A stretch of DNA of 64,000 nt from JBCBSS01 sp039819065 (GCA_039819065.1 JBCBSS010000002.1:80730-144729); one strand, 5' to 3'. Numbered from the stretch's first letter, positions 8,577 to 23,100 are shown. Program-made: numbers and translations. The notes: generated by a model from the letters alone, not told the origin.

Positions 8577-9593
8577 ATGAATTTAGAAGAAAGAATTGGT
8601 GCCTTTGTGGAATTAGGCCTGTATATCAAAAATCTGGATCGGGATGAACTTGATCTTATCACTGATAGGGCTACAGCAGAAAACACATGGTTCACTAAAG
8701 ACAATGTAGTACTTGCATTGGAAGGCATAGCTCAATTTTTGGATAGGTCTGCCCTTGAAAATTGGGTCGCCGGATATACCCCGGCAAGCGAAGGAAAAAA
8801 CGTTGGGCTAGTAATGGCAGGTAATATCCCCCTGGTAGGCTTTCACGACATGCTATGTATTTTGATCAGCGGACACAAGCTATCTGCCAAACTTAGCTCT
8901 AAGGATCAATTTCTGATCAAACATATGGCTGAAAAGCTTATTCAAATCAATCCAGCCTTTCAGGATCTCATTTCATTTCCTGACATGCTCAAAGGTATAG
9001 ATGCCGTTATCGCCACTGGCAGCGACAATTCTTCACGCTACTTTGATCATTATTTTTCCAAGTACCCTAATATCATCAGAAAGAATAGAACATCGTGCGC
9101 AGTATTGGATGGTCAAGAAACTGAAGACGATTATAAGTCCCTGGGAAAGGATATATTCCAATATTTCGGTCTGGGTTGTCGCAATGTTTCGAAGGTCTAC
9201 ACCCCTGAAGACTTTGATTGGAAAAAGTTGATTGAATCATTGTCAGAATTTGATAAAGTGCTTTATCACCATAAATACAGCAACAACTACGACTACAATA
9301 AGTCAATCTACCTGGTTAATAAGGTGGATCATTTAGATACAGGTTTCTTGCTTGTTACTGAAAGTGATAAAATGGTTTCTCCCATCTCCGTTTTATTCTA
9401 CGAAACCTACAAAGACATTGAGAGCTTAAGAGATAATCTAGAACACGAGAAGAGCAAAATACAGTGCATTGTTGCCAAAGCAGGCTTGATTGATCACTCA
9501 GTCAATTTCGGCCAAAGTCAACTTCCTCAACTCAGTGATTATGCAGATGGTGTAGACACCATGTCTTTCCTAAGTGAAATTGGTCAGGCATGA
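8577..9593 (+). CDS. Acyl-CoA reductase (LuxC-like)
   Basis: 338 residues from ATG at 8577. An open frame extends to 8481, but that would overlap the divergent ferredoxin start and its promoter. The protein matches the acyl-CoA reductase/LuxC type: VGLVMAGNIPLVGFHDML is a nucleotide-binding glycine-rich stretch, followed by KLSSKDQFLI, DAVIATGSDNSSRYFDHYF and NRTSCAVLDGQE, with a Cys in GLGCRNVSKVY as candidate nucleophile. The family reduces activated fatty acids to aldehydes with NAD(P)H. The stop overlaps the next gene's start (ATGA), so the pair is translationally coupled with an AtoE-type transporter, suggesting a short-chain acyl or fatty acid theme. Confidence 0.85.
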   Translation: MNLEERIGAFVELGLYIKNLDRDELDLITDRATAENTWFTKDNVVLALEGIAQFLDRSALENWVAGYTPASEGKNVGLVMAGNIPLVGFHDMLCILISGHKLSAKLSSKDQFLIKHMAEKLIQINPAFQDLISFPDMLKGIDAVIATGSDNSSRYFDHYFSKYPNIIRKNRTSCAVLDGQETEDDYKSLGKDIFQYFGLGCRNVSKVYTPEDFDWKKLIESLSEFDKVLYHHKYSNNYDYNKSIYLVNKVDHLDTGFLLVTESDKMVSPISVLFYETYKDIESLRDNLEHEKSKIQCIVAKAGLIDHSVNFGQSQLPQLSDYADGVDTMSFLSEIGQA

Positions 9594-10942
9594 GTAAGAA
9601 CAGCATTTACATCAAGCTTGTACAACGCTTTCTTCCATCACCATTTACTATTGCGATATTACTAACACTGGCAACCATGTTGCTGGCGTTGGTCCTCACC
9701 TCTCCAAAAGCAGATGACGGTAATATCTATTTCGTAGAAATCCTTGGGTTTTGGGAAAAGGGGTTTTGGGAGCTATTGACCTTCTCCATGCAAATGGTAC
9801 TGATATTAGTACTTGGGCATACATTGGCGCTCACCCCTCTTTTTAAGCAAGTCATAGAAAGTGCGGCTACCAAATGTACATCAACTGCCAAAGCAGCGCT
9901 TATAGTAAGCTTTACCTCCATTGCTGTCAGTTTCCTCAACTGGGGTTTATGCTTGATCGTTGGGGCGATTTTCGCTCGTAAAGTAGCCGAGATTAACACT
10001 AGAAATGGCAACCCTATCAATTACCCACTTATTGCGGCCGCCGGATACAGTGGTATGATGACGTGGCACGGGGGGTTCTCTGGATCGGCGCCGTTAAGTG
10101 TCGCAGCAGAAGGTCATTTCCTTCAAAATATTACGGGGTTAATAAGTATTGACCAAACCTTACTTTCCTCAATGAATCTGACGGCATCTATAGCAGTGCT
10201 TATTCTCATTCCCGGCTTTCTATTTATACTGGCTAAATCAGTCAAGCCCACACCCTTAGATTTAGCATTCCAAGAGAACAAAGCCGGTCTCAACCTGATC
10301 AAGATTACCGGTGCAGACAAGCTAGATCATTCCCGCATACTATCAATGGGCCTTGGGCTTATGATCGTCGCTTATGCCGTCTACAAAGCTTTTGTTTTTG
10401 CTGGTGATACAGGACTGGGGTTCGTCAATCTCAACTATGTTAATTTCTGCTTATTGGGGTTATCTATTCTATTCCATGGCTCATTTGCCAATTTTCTGGC
10501 AGCCTCAGAAGAAGCAGTAAGAGGTGCTACTGGTATTATCATTCAATTTCCGTTCTACGCCGGTATAATGGGCATCATGAAGTACTCAGGGGTGGTCAAT
10601 ATCTTATCAGACCATTTTGTAAATATCTCCAATGCGACCACTCTACCCATTTTTACATTTATCAGTGCAGGAATAGTGAACATTTTCGTACCAAGTGGCG
10701 GTGGACAGTGGATCGTACAAGGGCCAATAGTAACTCAGGCGGCTAATGTTTTAGGTGTTCCTCTTGCGAAAATAATTATGGCACTGTCGTACGGAGATCA
10801 ACTCACTAATATGCTCCAACCGTTTTGGGCACTACCATTACTTGGCATTACGCAACTTAAGGCCAAGGACATTCTACCATATAGCTTCATTATCATGCTG
10901 GCAGGCGCCACCATATTCATTGCGATACTTCTCTTGTTTTAG
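9590..10942 (+). CDS. Short-chain fatty acid transporter, AtoE/TIGR00366 family
   Basis: A 450-residue inner-membrane protein with about 11-12 hydrophobic segments. Recognisable AtoE-type motifs are RFLPSPFTIAILLTL at the start, LNWGLCLIVGAIFAR, AAGYSGMMTWHGGFSGSAPL, IIQFPFYAGIMGIM, and FVPSGGGQWIVQGPI near the end. Family members include E. coli AtoE, proposed to import short-chain fatty acids such as acetoacetate or butyrate. The ATG overlaps the acyl-CoA reductase stop by 4 nt. The substrate is inferred only from the family. Confidence 0.9.
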   Translation: MSKNSIYIKLVQRFLPSPFTIAILLTLATMLLALVLTSPKADDGNIYFVEILGFWEKGFWELLTFSMQMVLILVLGHTLALTPLFKQVIESAATKCTSTAKAALIVSFTSIAVSFLNWGLCLIVGAIFARKVAEINTRNGNPINYPLIAAAGYSGMMTWHGGFSGSAPLSVAAEGHFLQNITGLISIDQTLLSSMNLTASIAVLILIPGFLFILAKSVKPTPLDLAFQENKAGLNLIKITGADKLDHSRILSMGLGLMIVAYAVYKAFVFAGDTGLGFVNLNYVNFCLLGLSILFHGSFANFLAASEEAVRGATGIIIQFPFYAGIMGIMKYSGVVNILSDHFVNISNATTLPIFTFISAGIVNIFVPSGGGQWIVQGPIVTQAANVLGVPLAKIIMALSYGDQLTNMLQPFWALPLLGITQLKAKDILPYSFIIMLAGATIFIAILLLF

Positions 10943-11103
10943 CCTTACATTTTCAATCTGATCCGAGGGAAAAATCTTGCTGGATTTAAGGTATTGGCTA
11001 TAAAGAAAATGAGGTTTCTCACCCGTCTATCGGCTAAAGTGTTACAAACCAAAACGGAAATCTGATTAATTTAATCTAATGCTTGAGCACGATAGGATGA
11101 ACA

Positions 11104-11130
11104 TAAAAAAAGGGCTTCAAACGAAGCCCT
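11104..11130 (-). terminator. Rho-independent terminator of the giant repeat-protein gene
   Basis: Minus-strand hairpin AGGGCTTC-GTTT-GAAGCCCT followed by seven T, 37 bp past the stop codon of the 4.7-thousand-residue protein gene. Confidence 0.9.
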
Positions 11131-11166
11131 CAAGTTAGGTATCAACACTCATCATATAAATCATTG

Positions 11167-14100
11167 CTAAGGACTGAAGCCTCTAAGGACTTCGACCCAA
11201 CCGGTAAAGGTCTGGTCTCCAACGGTCAGTCGATAGAAATAGACACCGTCTGAAACATCCGGAGCATTCCAATCATTTTGATAATCATTGGATTCAAACA
11301 CCACATTACCCCACCTGTTGGTTACGATCACTTGCGCGCCATTCGGTGGCAAGTTCCTGATAAAGAAGGTTTCGTTGGCATCATCACCGTTAGGTGTAAA
11401 TATGGTCGGAATGAATATATCCGTATCAAGCTCTACTCTGCCTATGATGGAGATAATACAGCCCACAGAATCGATCACCTCAACGTTGTATCTTCCTGCT
11501 GGGATTCCTTCATAGATCGTTTCGAAATCCAGGTTTGAATTCAGAGTAACTTCTTCGAAATCCGTCGTAAATGATTGCCCTGCTACTGCCGGCGAATCCA
11601 GGTCTATTCTTATCTGATAAGGAGGTGCACCTCCACTGAAGACACCTACAGTCATTGTTCCCGTAGGCTGATCAGGAAGTGATTGTGTCGTTTCAAGCAC
11701 TCTCGCATTCAAGAAGTCTCTTATGAAGAAGCCCTGTGGTTCAGATTCAATTTCATTCGGACACTCACTTTGCTGCTGTCTTAGAATTACACGGTATTCC
11801 TGTCTTGGTATATCCAAGAATGGCTCATTGTCGATAACCCGTTGATCTCCATTGAATATCTGGCCTAAGTTGACCGTTGTAACGAATGTGCTCGTACCGC
11901 TTCCACCGTCAGAACGGAACCTGAAGATATCGGCAAACACATCGCCTGCCAGTTCTTCTCCCGTGATATTTGACAATTGAACAGCTTGACGGTTGTCAAT
12001 ACAAATTACCTCAGTATCAAAGTTCAACGCAAACGGCCCTCCTGAAAGTGAGACTGATTGAGTAGTCGGACAAGATACGCCTTCAAGTTCTACAGTAACG
12101 GTATAGTTACCTCTAGAAAGTGTATCAAACGTCGTACTTGGGGTCAAGTTAGAATTCACTCCCCTGGTTTCAATTGGTTCGGTTGATCCTGCAAGGCTCA
12201 ATGTCACCTGGAAGAAACCATTATCTGTGAAGAATACATCTATACTTCCGTTATTTGCCTGATTAACAGAACAGTCGGGGTCGTTACCTACGGCTACGAA
12301 ATTCACCAGACCTGGGAACGGAACAGTTACGTTAAAGTCGCGAGGACAGCTGATATTGTCTGTTATAGTCACGATATGCGGCCCACCAGTCACATTAGAG
12401 AAAGTTAAATCACTGGTTGGCGTTCCTCCATCCAAAGAGAACATATAAGGACTTCCCGCTCCTCCAGTTGGATTCGAAATCGTTATACTACCGTCATTGC
12501 TGTCACAGCTAGCCTCTGTGGTGCTGAAAGTAGCATCAATTTGAGGATTAGCATTGTTGATAGTTACCTGAACCGCTTCAGGGCATACGTCTGATGCATC
12601 GTCTCTTATCAAGATGTTATAAGGAACCGGACTTGGTGGAAGATTACGTATGATACCATCAGAAGGAAGAATTTGATAATTCACTCCATCCAAAGAGAAT
12701 TCGTAAGGCGGAAACCCACCACTCACAATAGTTATTGTAGCCTCACCTTCTGGTTCGTCAAAACATGTCGCATCAACAAAACTGTCAGCAGTTGCTTCCA
12801 CTATCGTTTCTAAATCTATGGTGAAATCCAAAGGACATATATTACCGAGCTGATCTTCAACGATATAAGTATAGTCAGCAGGTGAAAGGTTCGTAAATGT
12901 GAATGATGAACCAGATGGCGCAACTTGAGATTGATTAAAACCAGCGCTATCTGTAAGCGTGAAGATTAGATTACCACCCGCTGTACTGGTTGCCTCAAAT
13001 GTAATCTCTCCATTATCCTGATCATCACAAGTAGGTCTTATTAAAGATGTTTGAGTCACCGTAAAGGCAAAACAATCATCACCACCACCACCACCACCAC
13101 AAGTAGGATCAGTTGAAGGAAGTGTTGTTGCAGACAAGGCATTAGAATCAGCACCTACTCCACAACTATTCTCTGCTCTTACCCTTACAAAATAAGTAGT
13201 GGCATTTGATAACCCTGTCACATTGAAGGTAGTTACATTACCCACATCCAGGTTATTGAAGCCTGGAATGATATTGACAAACCCTGCATCAGTAGCTACA
13301 TCTATTCTATAAGTAGTCGCAGCGGCAACGGCATTCCACGTAGCGACTGCATTAGTACAAACTGCCGTAAGACTAGTCAATACCGGAGCCGCAGGCACAC
13401 CATTGATGGTTGTTACTTGTATGACGTTGGAGTCTCCGCTGGTTCCACATGCGTTAGCCGCTCTTACCCTGTAGAAATAGTCCGTTCCAAGCGTAAGACC
13501 TGTGACGCTTACGCTGGTATTACCCATTACGTCCAGGTTAGTAAACCCAGCCACCGGTATAGTGAAGGCCGCATCTTCGGCTACATCTATGAAGTAGTTA
13601 ATACCTCCAGCAACCGCTTCCCAGTTGGCGGTAAAGCTTGTACATTCTACATCTGTAGCAGCAATGGCATTAGGTGCAGCTGGAATACCATTTATGGTTG
13701 TAACCGATATAACATTCGAATCTGCACTTAATCCACAAGCGTTTTCTGCCCTTACTCTGTAGAAGTATTGTGTACCAATGTTCAGTCCCGACACATTAAA
13801 TGTTGTGTCATTTCCTACCGCTACATTGGTAATTACCGGAATGGTAAATCCAGCATCCTCAGCAACATCTATGAAATAGTTAGTTGCGCCTGCCGATGCA
13901 TTCCAGATCGCATCGAAGTTATCACAATCTATGACTATCGGATCAAGTGCAACCGGAGGAGCAGGTGCTGCCGTTGCGGCACTAATGGTCACGCTACCGT
14001 TCATCAGTACGGTACAAGTACCATTATCCGCTTGAACAGTCAATACATCGCCATCGGCAAAAGTACCATTAGCTACAGTGAAGTTTAGAGGCCCGCCTGT

Positions 14101-17100
14101 TCCAGCTTCTATCACACCGCTTGGCGTGCCATTTATGAGTACTTCATAATTAACCCCCACCTCAGAACCATCAAGGTCGATGATGGCATCATCGGTGTTA
14201 CAAATGCTTAGTATTGCTGGGGTAGTTATATTTTGAATAATCGGATCAGTGTTGACATTGATAGTTACGCTGCCGTTCATATTCGTCAAACAACCCAATC
14301 CGATAAAGCCTCTTACCGTTACTACATCACCATCAGCGAAAGTACTTCCAGGAACTGCTATCGTTAATGCGGCGCCCGTACCGGCTTCGGTAATGCCACT
14401 TGGGGCACCGTTAATGAGTATCTCATAAGTAACTCCCACTTCTGAGCCATCAAGGTCGATGTTCAATCCTTCAGAGAAGCATATTGTCTGAGGTGAAGCG
14501 GTTGTAATGTTTTGAACCGCTGGCGGCGTCGCGAAATTAACCGTCAAACTACCATTCATCATGGTAATACAGCCAAGCCCGGCACTGACTCCCTGGATGG
14601 TTATGACATCGCCATCGGCAAAGGTTCCATTGAGTAATGTGAAACTGATAGCTGCATCCGTACCGGCTACTATCACGCCACTAGCAGCGCCATTAATGAA
14701 TACTTCATAATTCACACCCGTCTGCGAACCGTCAAGGTCAATGACAAGATCATCGGTAGAGCAAACTACTGCAGGATCTGGTGTTGTGATGTTTTGAACA
14801 GCAGGATCTTCGAAGTCAACTACAACGAAACCATTCATAGGCACAACACAAATGCCGTTGTCTCCTGTAATAGTAATGACATCGCCGTCAACAAATGTTC
14901 CTGCGGTCAATGTAAAGCTGATTGGTGTACCGGTACCTGCTTGAGTTGTACCTGTACCTACTCCGTTGATAACAAGTTCGTAAGTTATACCTCCTTCAGA
15001 GCCATCAAGTATGACATCTAAATCATCGGTGCTACAAAGCACAGCCGGTGTAGCAGTAGTTATATTTTGAATAGCTGGCGCTGGATTCAGGTCGATCAGT
15101 ACACCACCGTTCATTAAGGCTGTACAACCTGCCGGGTTAGTAGATTCGACTGTCAATATATCTGTGTCAGCGAAATTACCAGCTGGCAGTGTGATGTCTA
15201 AAGCTGAGCCAGTTCCAGTGGCAGTAAATCCGCTTGGATTGCCATTTACCAATATTTCATAAGTGACTCCACCTTCTGAATCGCCAAGCGATATAATCAC
15301 ATCATCACTAATACATACATTCAAAGGAGAAGTAGTGGTAATGTTCTGTACCGCCGGAAGCGTATTAATACTTATGGTCACGCTACCGTTCATAGTGGTT
15401 ACACAATTGATAAGGCTTGTTCCGGTAATGGTTACGACATCAAAGTTGTTGTACGAACCATCCGGTATCGTGAATGTCAATGGTGCTCCTGTTCCGGCTA
15501 AGGTTATACCGCTTGGTGCACCATTCAATAGAATTTCATAGGTCACGTCTACCTCAGAGCCGTCTAAGTCTATAATGACATCGTCACCAGGACAAACGGC
15601 AAGAGGATCGGCTGTAGTGATGTTCTGCACCGCAGGATCGTTGAAGTCAATAGTTACGCTACCATTCATCAATATGGTACATTGACCGTTATCTGCTTGA
15701 ACGGTGAGCACATCGCCGTCAGCGAAACTACCAGCCGTAATTGCTACTCCGATAGCAGCACCGGTTCCGGCATTGGTGAAACCACTTTGTGCACCATTAA
15801 CTAGAATTTCGTAGGTCACTCCTACCTCGGAGCCGTCCAAGTCGATGGTAACATCGTCCGTGCTACAAACTACTAAAGGATCTGTAGTGGTAATATTGAA
15901 TATGGCCGGGTCATTAAAGTCAATGGTCACACTACCATTCATAAGTACAGTACAGCTAGCTGTAGCGCTAGTAGCTTGAACCGTTAGCACATCACCATCG
16001 GCAAAATCTCCGGCTGTGATGGTAATGCTTAATGGAGCACCTGTACCCGCAGCTGTGAATCCGCTCGGATTCCCGTTAACCAAAATTTCGTAAGTCACAC
16101 CATTCTCAGAGCCATCCAGGTCTATAATCGCATCATCAGTACTGCATATTACCAGAGGATCAGCTGTAGTAATGTTCTGGACAGCAGGGTCATCAAGATT
16201 GATTGTGACGCTGCCATTCATTATAGTCTGACACTGGCCATTATCTGCCTGTACAGTCAAGACATCTCCATCAGCGAAGTTGCCTGCGGTGATAGTTACG
16301 CTAAGCGCTGCACCGGTTCCTGCGGTTGTAAAGCCGCTCGCTGCTCCGTTGACTAGAATTTCGTAGGTTACACCTGCCTCTGAGCCATCCAGATCGATAG
16401 TGACGTCATCCACACTACAAACCACTTGAGGGTCTGCAGTAGTAATATTAAATATGGCAGGATCGTTGAAGTTAATGGTCACGCTACCATTCATGAAGCT
16501 GACGCATTGTCCATTGTCAGCTTGTACAGTGAGTACATCGCCATCAGTAAAGTTACCGGCGGTAATAGTAATGCTAATTCCCGCGCCTGTACCAGCTGTA
16601 GTGAAGCCACTAAGTGCTCCGTTAACTAGAATTTCGTAGGTTACGCCTGCCTCTGAACCATCGAGGTCAATGGTGACGTCATCCACACTACAAACCACTT
16701 GAGGATCTGGTGTGGTAATGTTAAATATGGCCGGGTCATTGAAGTTGATCGTGACACTACCATTCATGATCGCCGTACACTGGCCATTATTAGCTTGAAT
16801 GGTCAAGACATCACCGTCAGTGAAATTACCTGCTGTGATGGTCACACCAAGAGCGCCTCCAGTACCCACGGCTGTGAAGCCGCTAGCAGCACCATTCACT
16901 AACACCTCATAAGTGACTCCTGCGTCCGAACCGTCAAGTACAACAGTCACATCATCCACACTACAGACTACCAATGGATCGGCTGTAGTAATGTTGAAGA
17001 TATTAGGATCGTTAATATTAATGGTGACCGAGCCACTCATTATGGTTTGGCATTGGCCATTATCGGCTTGAACTGTCAGTACATCGCCATCAGCGAAGTT

Positions 17101-20100
17101 ACCTGCAGTGATGGTTACGCCAAGAGCCGCACCGGTTCCGGCGGTAGTAAATCCGCTTGCTGCTCCGTTGACTAGAATCTCATAAGTCACACCTGCCTCT
17201 GAGCCATCAATGTCAATAGTAACATCATCGATGCTACAAACTGTCTGAGGGTCTGCAGTGGTTATATTGAATATAGCTGGATCGTTAAGGTCAATGGTCA
17301 CAGAACCATTCATCAACACCGTACAAGAAGCTGTACCACTTGTTCCTTGAATTGTGAGCACATCTCCATCAGCGAAGTTACCAGCAGTGATCGTTATACT
17401 TAAAGCTGCACCTGTACCAGCGGCTGTAAAACCACTTGCTGCTCCGTTGACTAGAATTTCATAGGTTACACCTATCTCTGAACCATCCAGATCAAGTGTT
17501 ACATCATCAATGCTACAAACTATTTGAGGGTCAGCTGTAGTTATATTTTGTACGGTAGGATCGTCCAAGTTGATAGTCACTGAACCATTCATTAGTGCTG
17601 TACACTGACCGTTATCTGCTTCTACAGTTAGTATATCACCATCTGCAATGCTACCGGCCGTGATGGTTATGCTCAACGCAGCGCCGGTTCCTGCTGCGGT
17701 GAAACCACTAGGTGCACCGTTTACGAGAATCTCATAGGTTACACCTACTTCAGAACCGTCAATGTCTAGCGTGACATCATCCACACTACAAACTATCTGT
17801 GGATCAGCTGTAGTAACATTGAATATGGCAGGATCATTAATGTTGATCGTGACACTGCCGTTCATTAGGATCGTACACTGCCCATTATCAGCTTGGACGG
17901 TAAGCACATCACCATCGGCAAAGTTTCCTGTTGTAATAGTAATATTTAGTGCAGAACCTGTACCTGCGGCAGTGAAACCACTAGGAACACCATTGACCAA
18001 AATTTCATAAGTGTCTCCTATTGATGAGTCATCGAGAGTAATCACCGCATCATCTCCAGTACATACTAGGAGAGGATCAGGAGTGGTAATGGTTCTTACG
18101 ATAGGATCGTTGAAGTTAATCGTAACAGAACCATTCATTATCGTCTGGCACTGTCCATTATCAGCCTGTACGGTTAGTATATCTCCCGCTACGAAGTTAC
18201 CTGCAGTTATCGTAATGCCAATGGCCGCACCAGTTCCGGCAGTCGTAAATCCACTGCCCGCTCCATTCACCAGAATTTCATAAGTTACGCCGACTTCAGA
18301 GCCATCTAAGTCAATCGTTACATCATCCACGCTACACACGATCAATGGGTCAGCAGTGGTTATATTTTGTATGGCCGGGTCATTGAAATTAATAGTGACG
18401 CTACCATTCATAGCCACCACACAGCTTGCAGCCGTACTAGTGCCTTGAACTGTTAATACGTCACCATCTGTGAAATTACCAGCCGTAATGGTTATGCCTA
18501 AAGGAGCTCCCGTGCCTGCGGCAGTAAATCCGCTGGCTGCTCCATTGACCAAAATCTCATAGGTAACACCAACTTCAGAACCATCCAGATCAATCGTAAC
18601 ATCATCGACGCTACAAACGACTTGAGGATCTGCAGTGGTTATATTCTGAATGGCCGGATCATCAAAATTCACAGTAACACTACCGTTCATTATGGTCTGG
18701 CACTGTCCGTTATCGGCTTCTACCGTGAGTACGTCGCCATCTGCGAAGTTTCCTGCAGTGATAGTGATACTGATTGCAGCACCGGTTCCTGCTGTAGTAA
18801 AGCCACTGGCAGCACCGTTCACTAATATTTCGTAAGTAGTGGCTAATTCTGACCCATCTAAATCGATAGTAACATCATCTACACTACATACCAATAGCGG
18901 GTCGGCCGTAGTAATATTTTGTATGGCTGGGTCATTGAAGTCAATGGTCACGCTACCGTTCATGAAGCTGACGCATTGTCCATTGTCAGCTTGAATGGTA
19001 AGCACATCTCCATCGGTGAAGTTACCGGCAGTAATAGTGACGCTAATGCCAGCACCTGTGCCAGCCGTAGTAAAACCGCTAAGGGCTCCGTTGACTAGAA
19101 TTTCATAAGTAACACCAACTTCTGAGCCATCAATATCAATGGTAACATCATCCACACTACATACCACCTGAGGATCTGGTGTGGTAATGTTAAATATGGC
19201 TGGGTCGTTGAAATTAATGGTCACACTACCGTTCATGGTGGCTGTACACTGACCATTGTTCGCTTCAATGGTTAAGACATCTCCATCCGTGAAACTACCA
19301 GCAGTGATGGTAATGCCGATCGCCCCTCCGGTACCAACTGCTGTGAAGCCACTGCCGGCACCATTGACCAAAATTTCGTATGTAACGCCTGCATCCGATC
19401 CGTCTAGTACAATGGTGGCATCGTCTACACTACATACCACCAATGGATCAACGGTGGTGATGTTAAAGATGGATGGGTCGTTGATATTGACTGTAACACT
19501 GCCATTCATTATGGTTTGGCACTGTCCGTTATCAGCTTCTACTGTCAGTACATCTCCTGCGGCAAAATTACCAGCTGTAATCGTTATGCTAATGGCCGCA
19601 CCAGTTCCGGCAGTGGTAAATCCACTACCCGCTCCGTTAACCAGGATTTCATATGTAACCCCAGCCTCGGAGCCATCCAAATCTATCGTGACGTCATCAA
19701 CACTACAAACCAGTAAAGGACTAGCTGTGGTAATATTTTGAATAGCTGGGTCATTAATATTAACCGTGACACTGCCGTTCATGATGGCTGTACATGAAGC
19801 GCTACCGCTTGTAGCTTGAATGGTCAATACGTCACCATCTCCAAAGTTACCGGCAGTGATGGTTACGCTAAGTGCAGCCCCCGTTCCGGCGGCAGTAAAT
19901 CCACTAGGTGTTCCATTTACCAGCACTTCGTAGGTAACACCGGCCTCAGAACCATCAAGGTCAAGTGTTATATCATCAATACTACAAACTACCTGTGGGT
20001 CTGCTGTTGTAAGATTTTGAATAGCCGGATCTTCAAAACTAATCGTAACCGAACCATTCATTGTCGATTGACACTGGCCATTATCAGCTTCTACCGTAAG

Positions 20101-23100
20101 CACGTCGCCATCAGCAAAACTACCAGCGGTTATTGTTATACCTATGGCTGCACCAGTACCTGCAGCAGTAAAGCCGCTACCAGCGCCATTCACTAGAATT
20201 TCATAAGTAACACCGACTTCTGAACCGTCCAAATTAATAGTAACGTCGTCAGCGACACATGTAACTAAAGGATCTGGAGTGGTAATGTTGAATATGGTTG
20301 GGTCGTTCAGGTCTATGGTAACGCTGCCATTCATTATAGTCTGACACTGACCGTTATCTGCCTGTACGGTCAATATATCCGCGTCCCCAAAGTTACCGGC
20401 TGTTATAGCAATGCTTATTCCAGCTCCTGTACCTACACCAGTGAAACCACTAAGAGCTCCGTTCACCAATATCTCATAAGTGACTCCTGCTTCTGAACCA
20501 TCAAGATCGATGGTCACATCATCAATGCTACAAACAACCTGAGGGCTAACGGTCGTAATGTTTTGTATGGCTGGGTCGTTGAAGTTGACGGTAACGCTAC
20601 CATTCATTAATACTGTACAACTAGCACCACCGCTCGTTCCCTGTACCGTCAATACATCTCCATCGGCAAAATTGCCAGCTGTTATTAGAATAGCTAAAGC
20701 TCCTCCGGTTCCAGCAGATGTAAATCCACTTGGCGTTCCATTCACCAATATTTCATAGGTCACACCAACCTCAGAGTTATCTAGTGTAATCGCTAAATCA
20801 TCTACGCTACAAACTAACTGAGGGCTGGCCGTCGTAACATTCTGAACAACTGGATCATCAAAGTTGATGGTGACACTGCCATTCATTAATACCTGACATT
20901 GGCCATTATCTGCTTCTACGGTCAATACGTCACCTGCTGCAAAGCTACCGGATGTAATAGTAATACCAATTCCGGCACCAGTACCCGCAGCGGTTGCTCC
21001 ACTTGCAGCGCCATTGACCAATATCTCGTAGGTTACGCCCACTTCTGAGCCATCAAGGGTGATCGTTACGTCATCAGTTGAACACGTGAGCAGTGGGCTG
21101 ACATTTGTAATGTTCTGGATAATTGGGTCATTGAAATTAACCGTCACACTACCATTCATTAAGACGATACAGCTTGCTGTACCGCTTGTCGCTTGAACAG
21201 TTAGTACATCTCCGTCAGCAAAATTACCTGCAGTAATAGTGATACTTAGGGCAGCACCTGTACCAGCTGCGGTTGCTCCGCTAGCTGCTCCATTAACCAA
21301 GATTTCGTAGGTTACGCCAGCTTCTGAGCCATCAAGGTCAATAGTGACATCATCGACGCTACAAACCAACAATGGACTAGCCGTGGTAATATTCTGAATC
21401 GCCGGGTCATCGAAGTTAACGGTGACACTACCGTTCATTAATGTCTGGCATTGACCATTATCTGCCTCTACGGTTAGCACATCCCCATCTGCGAAGTTGC
21501 CAGAAGTAATAGTTATACTCACTGCTGCTCCTGTTCCGGCCGTGGTGAAACCACTTCCGGTTCCGTTAACTAATATCTCATAGGTTACACCAACTTCTGA
21601 ACCATCTAAGTCGATAGTGACATCATCAACACTACACACCAACAATGGGTCTGCCGTAGTGATGTTTTGAATGGCTGGATCATTAAAGTTGATGGTAACA
21701 CTGCCATTCATTATAGTCTGACACTGACCATTATCTGCTTCTACGGTTAGCACATCACCATCAGCAAAATTGCCTGCCGTAATAGTGATACTCACAGCCG
21801 CTCCGGTGCCTGCTGTAGTGAAACCACTAGCTGCTCCGTTTACTAATATTTCATAGGTTACACCCACTTCTGATCCATCCAAATCAATAGTCGCATCATC
21901 GACGCTACATACTAATAGAGGATCAACTGTGGTGATATTTTGAATGATTGGGTCATTGATATCAACGGTCACAGAACCATTCATCAGAATAGTACATTGC
22001 CCATTGCCCGCTTCGACAGTGAGAACATCGCCATCAGCAAAGTTGCCTGCCGTGATAACTATATTTATTGCTCCACCATTACCTGCGGTTGTGAATCCAC
22101 TTGCTCCGCCATTGACCAAAATTTCGTAAGTGACACCAATCTCAGAACCGTCCAGGTTTACAGTGATATCATCAATGCTACAAACCACCTGTGGGCTGAC
22201 TGTGGTAATGTTTTGAACCGAAGGGTCATTGATATTAATGGTAACGCTGCCATTCATTAGCACGTCACAACTTGCCGTAGCGCTAGTGGCTTGAATGGTA
22301 AGCACATCACCACCGGTAAAAGTACCGCTAGATAAAGTAAGGCCGATGGGAGCACCTGTTCCAACGGTTGTTACACCGCTTCCAACACCGTTGATTAATA
22401 TTTCATAAGTTACGCCAGCTTCAGAACCATCAAGATTTAATGTAGCATCATCCACACTACAAATCACCAATGGGTCAGCAGTAGTTATGTTGAAGATGTT
22501 AGGATCATCAATAGAAATAGTGACACTACCGTTCATTATGGTCTGGCATTGTCCATTATCAGCTTCTACTGTCAATACATCACCGTCTCCGAAACTACCG
22601 GCCGTTATTGTGACACCCAAGGCAGCACCAGTACCAGCAGCTGTAAAGCCACTTGCTCCACCATTGACTAGAACTTCGTAAGTGACTCCTACTTGTGAGC
22701 CATCGATATTAATAGTAAGGTCATCAGTGCTACATACTACTTGAGGGTTGGCAGTAGTTACATTGAAAATGGTTGGGTCGTTGAGGTTGACAGTGACACT
22801 ACCATTCATTAACACTGTACAACTTGCTGTACCACTGGTTGCCTGAATAGTTAATATATCGCCATCTCCAAAGCTACCAGCGGTAATTGTAATACTTAAA
22901 GCTGCCCCTGTGCCCGCAGCAGTAAATCCGCTTGCTCCACCATTGACAAAAATCTCATAAGTGACTCCTACTTCAGACCCATCAAGATCAAGTGTGACAT
23001 CGTCAATACTACAAACTACTTGCGGGTCAGCTGTAGTTATGTTCTGTACAACGGGATCGTCAAAGTTGATCGTAACGCTGCCATTCATTAGCGTTTGGCA

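Noticed and set aside
13076..13100. Run of CACCACCAC on the plus strand, looking like a His-tag or microsatellite
   Set aside because: On the coding (minus) strand it is a GGT/GGC run encoding a polyglycine linker in the giant protein.
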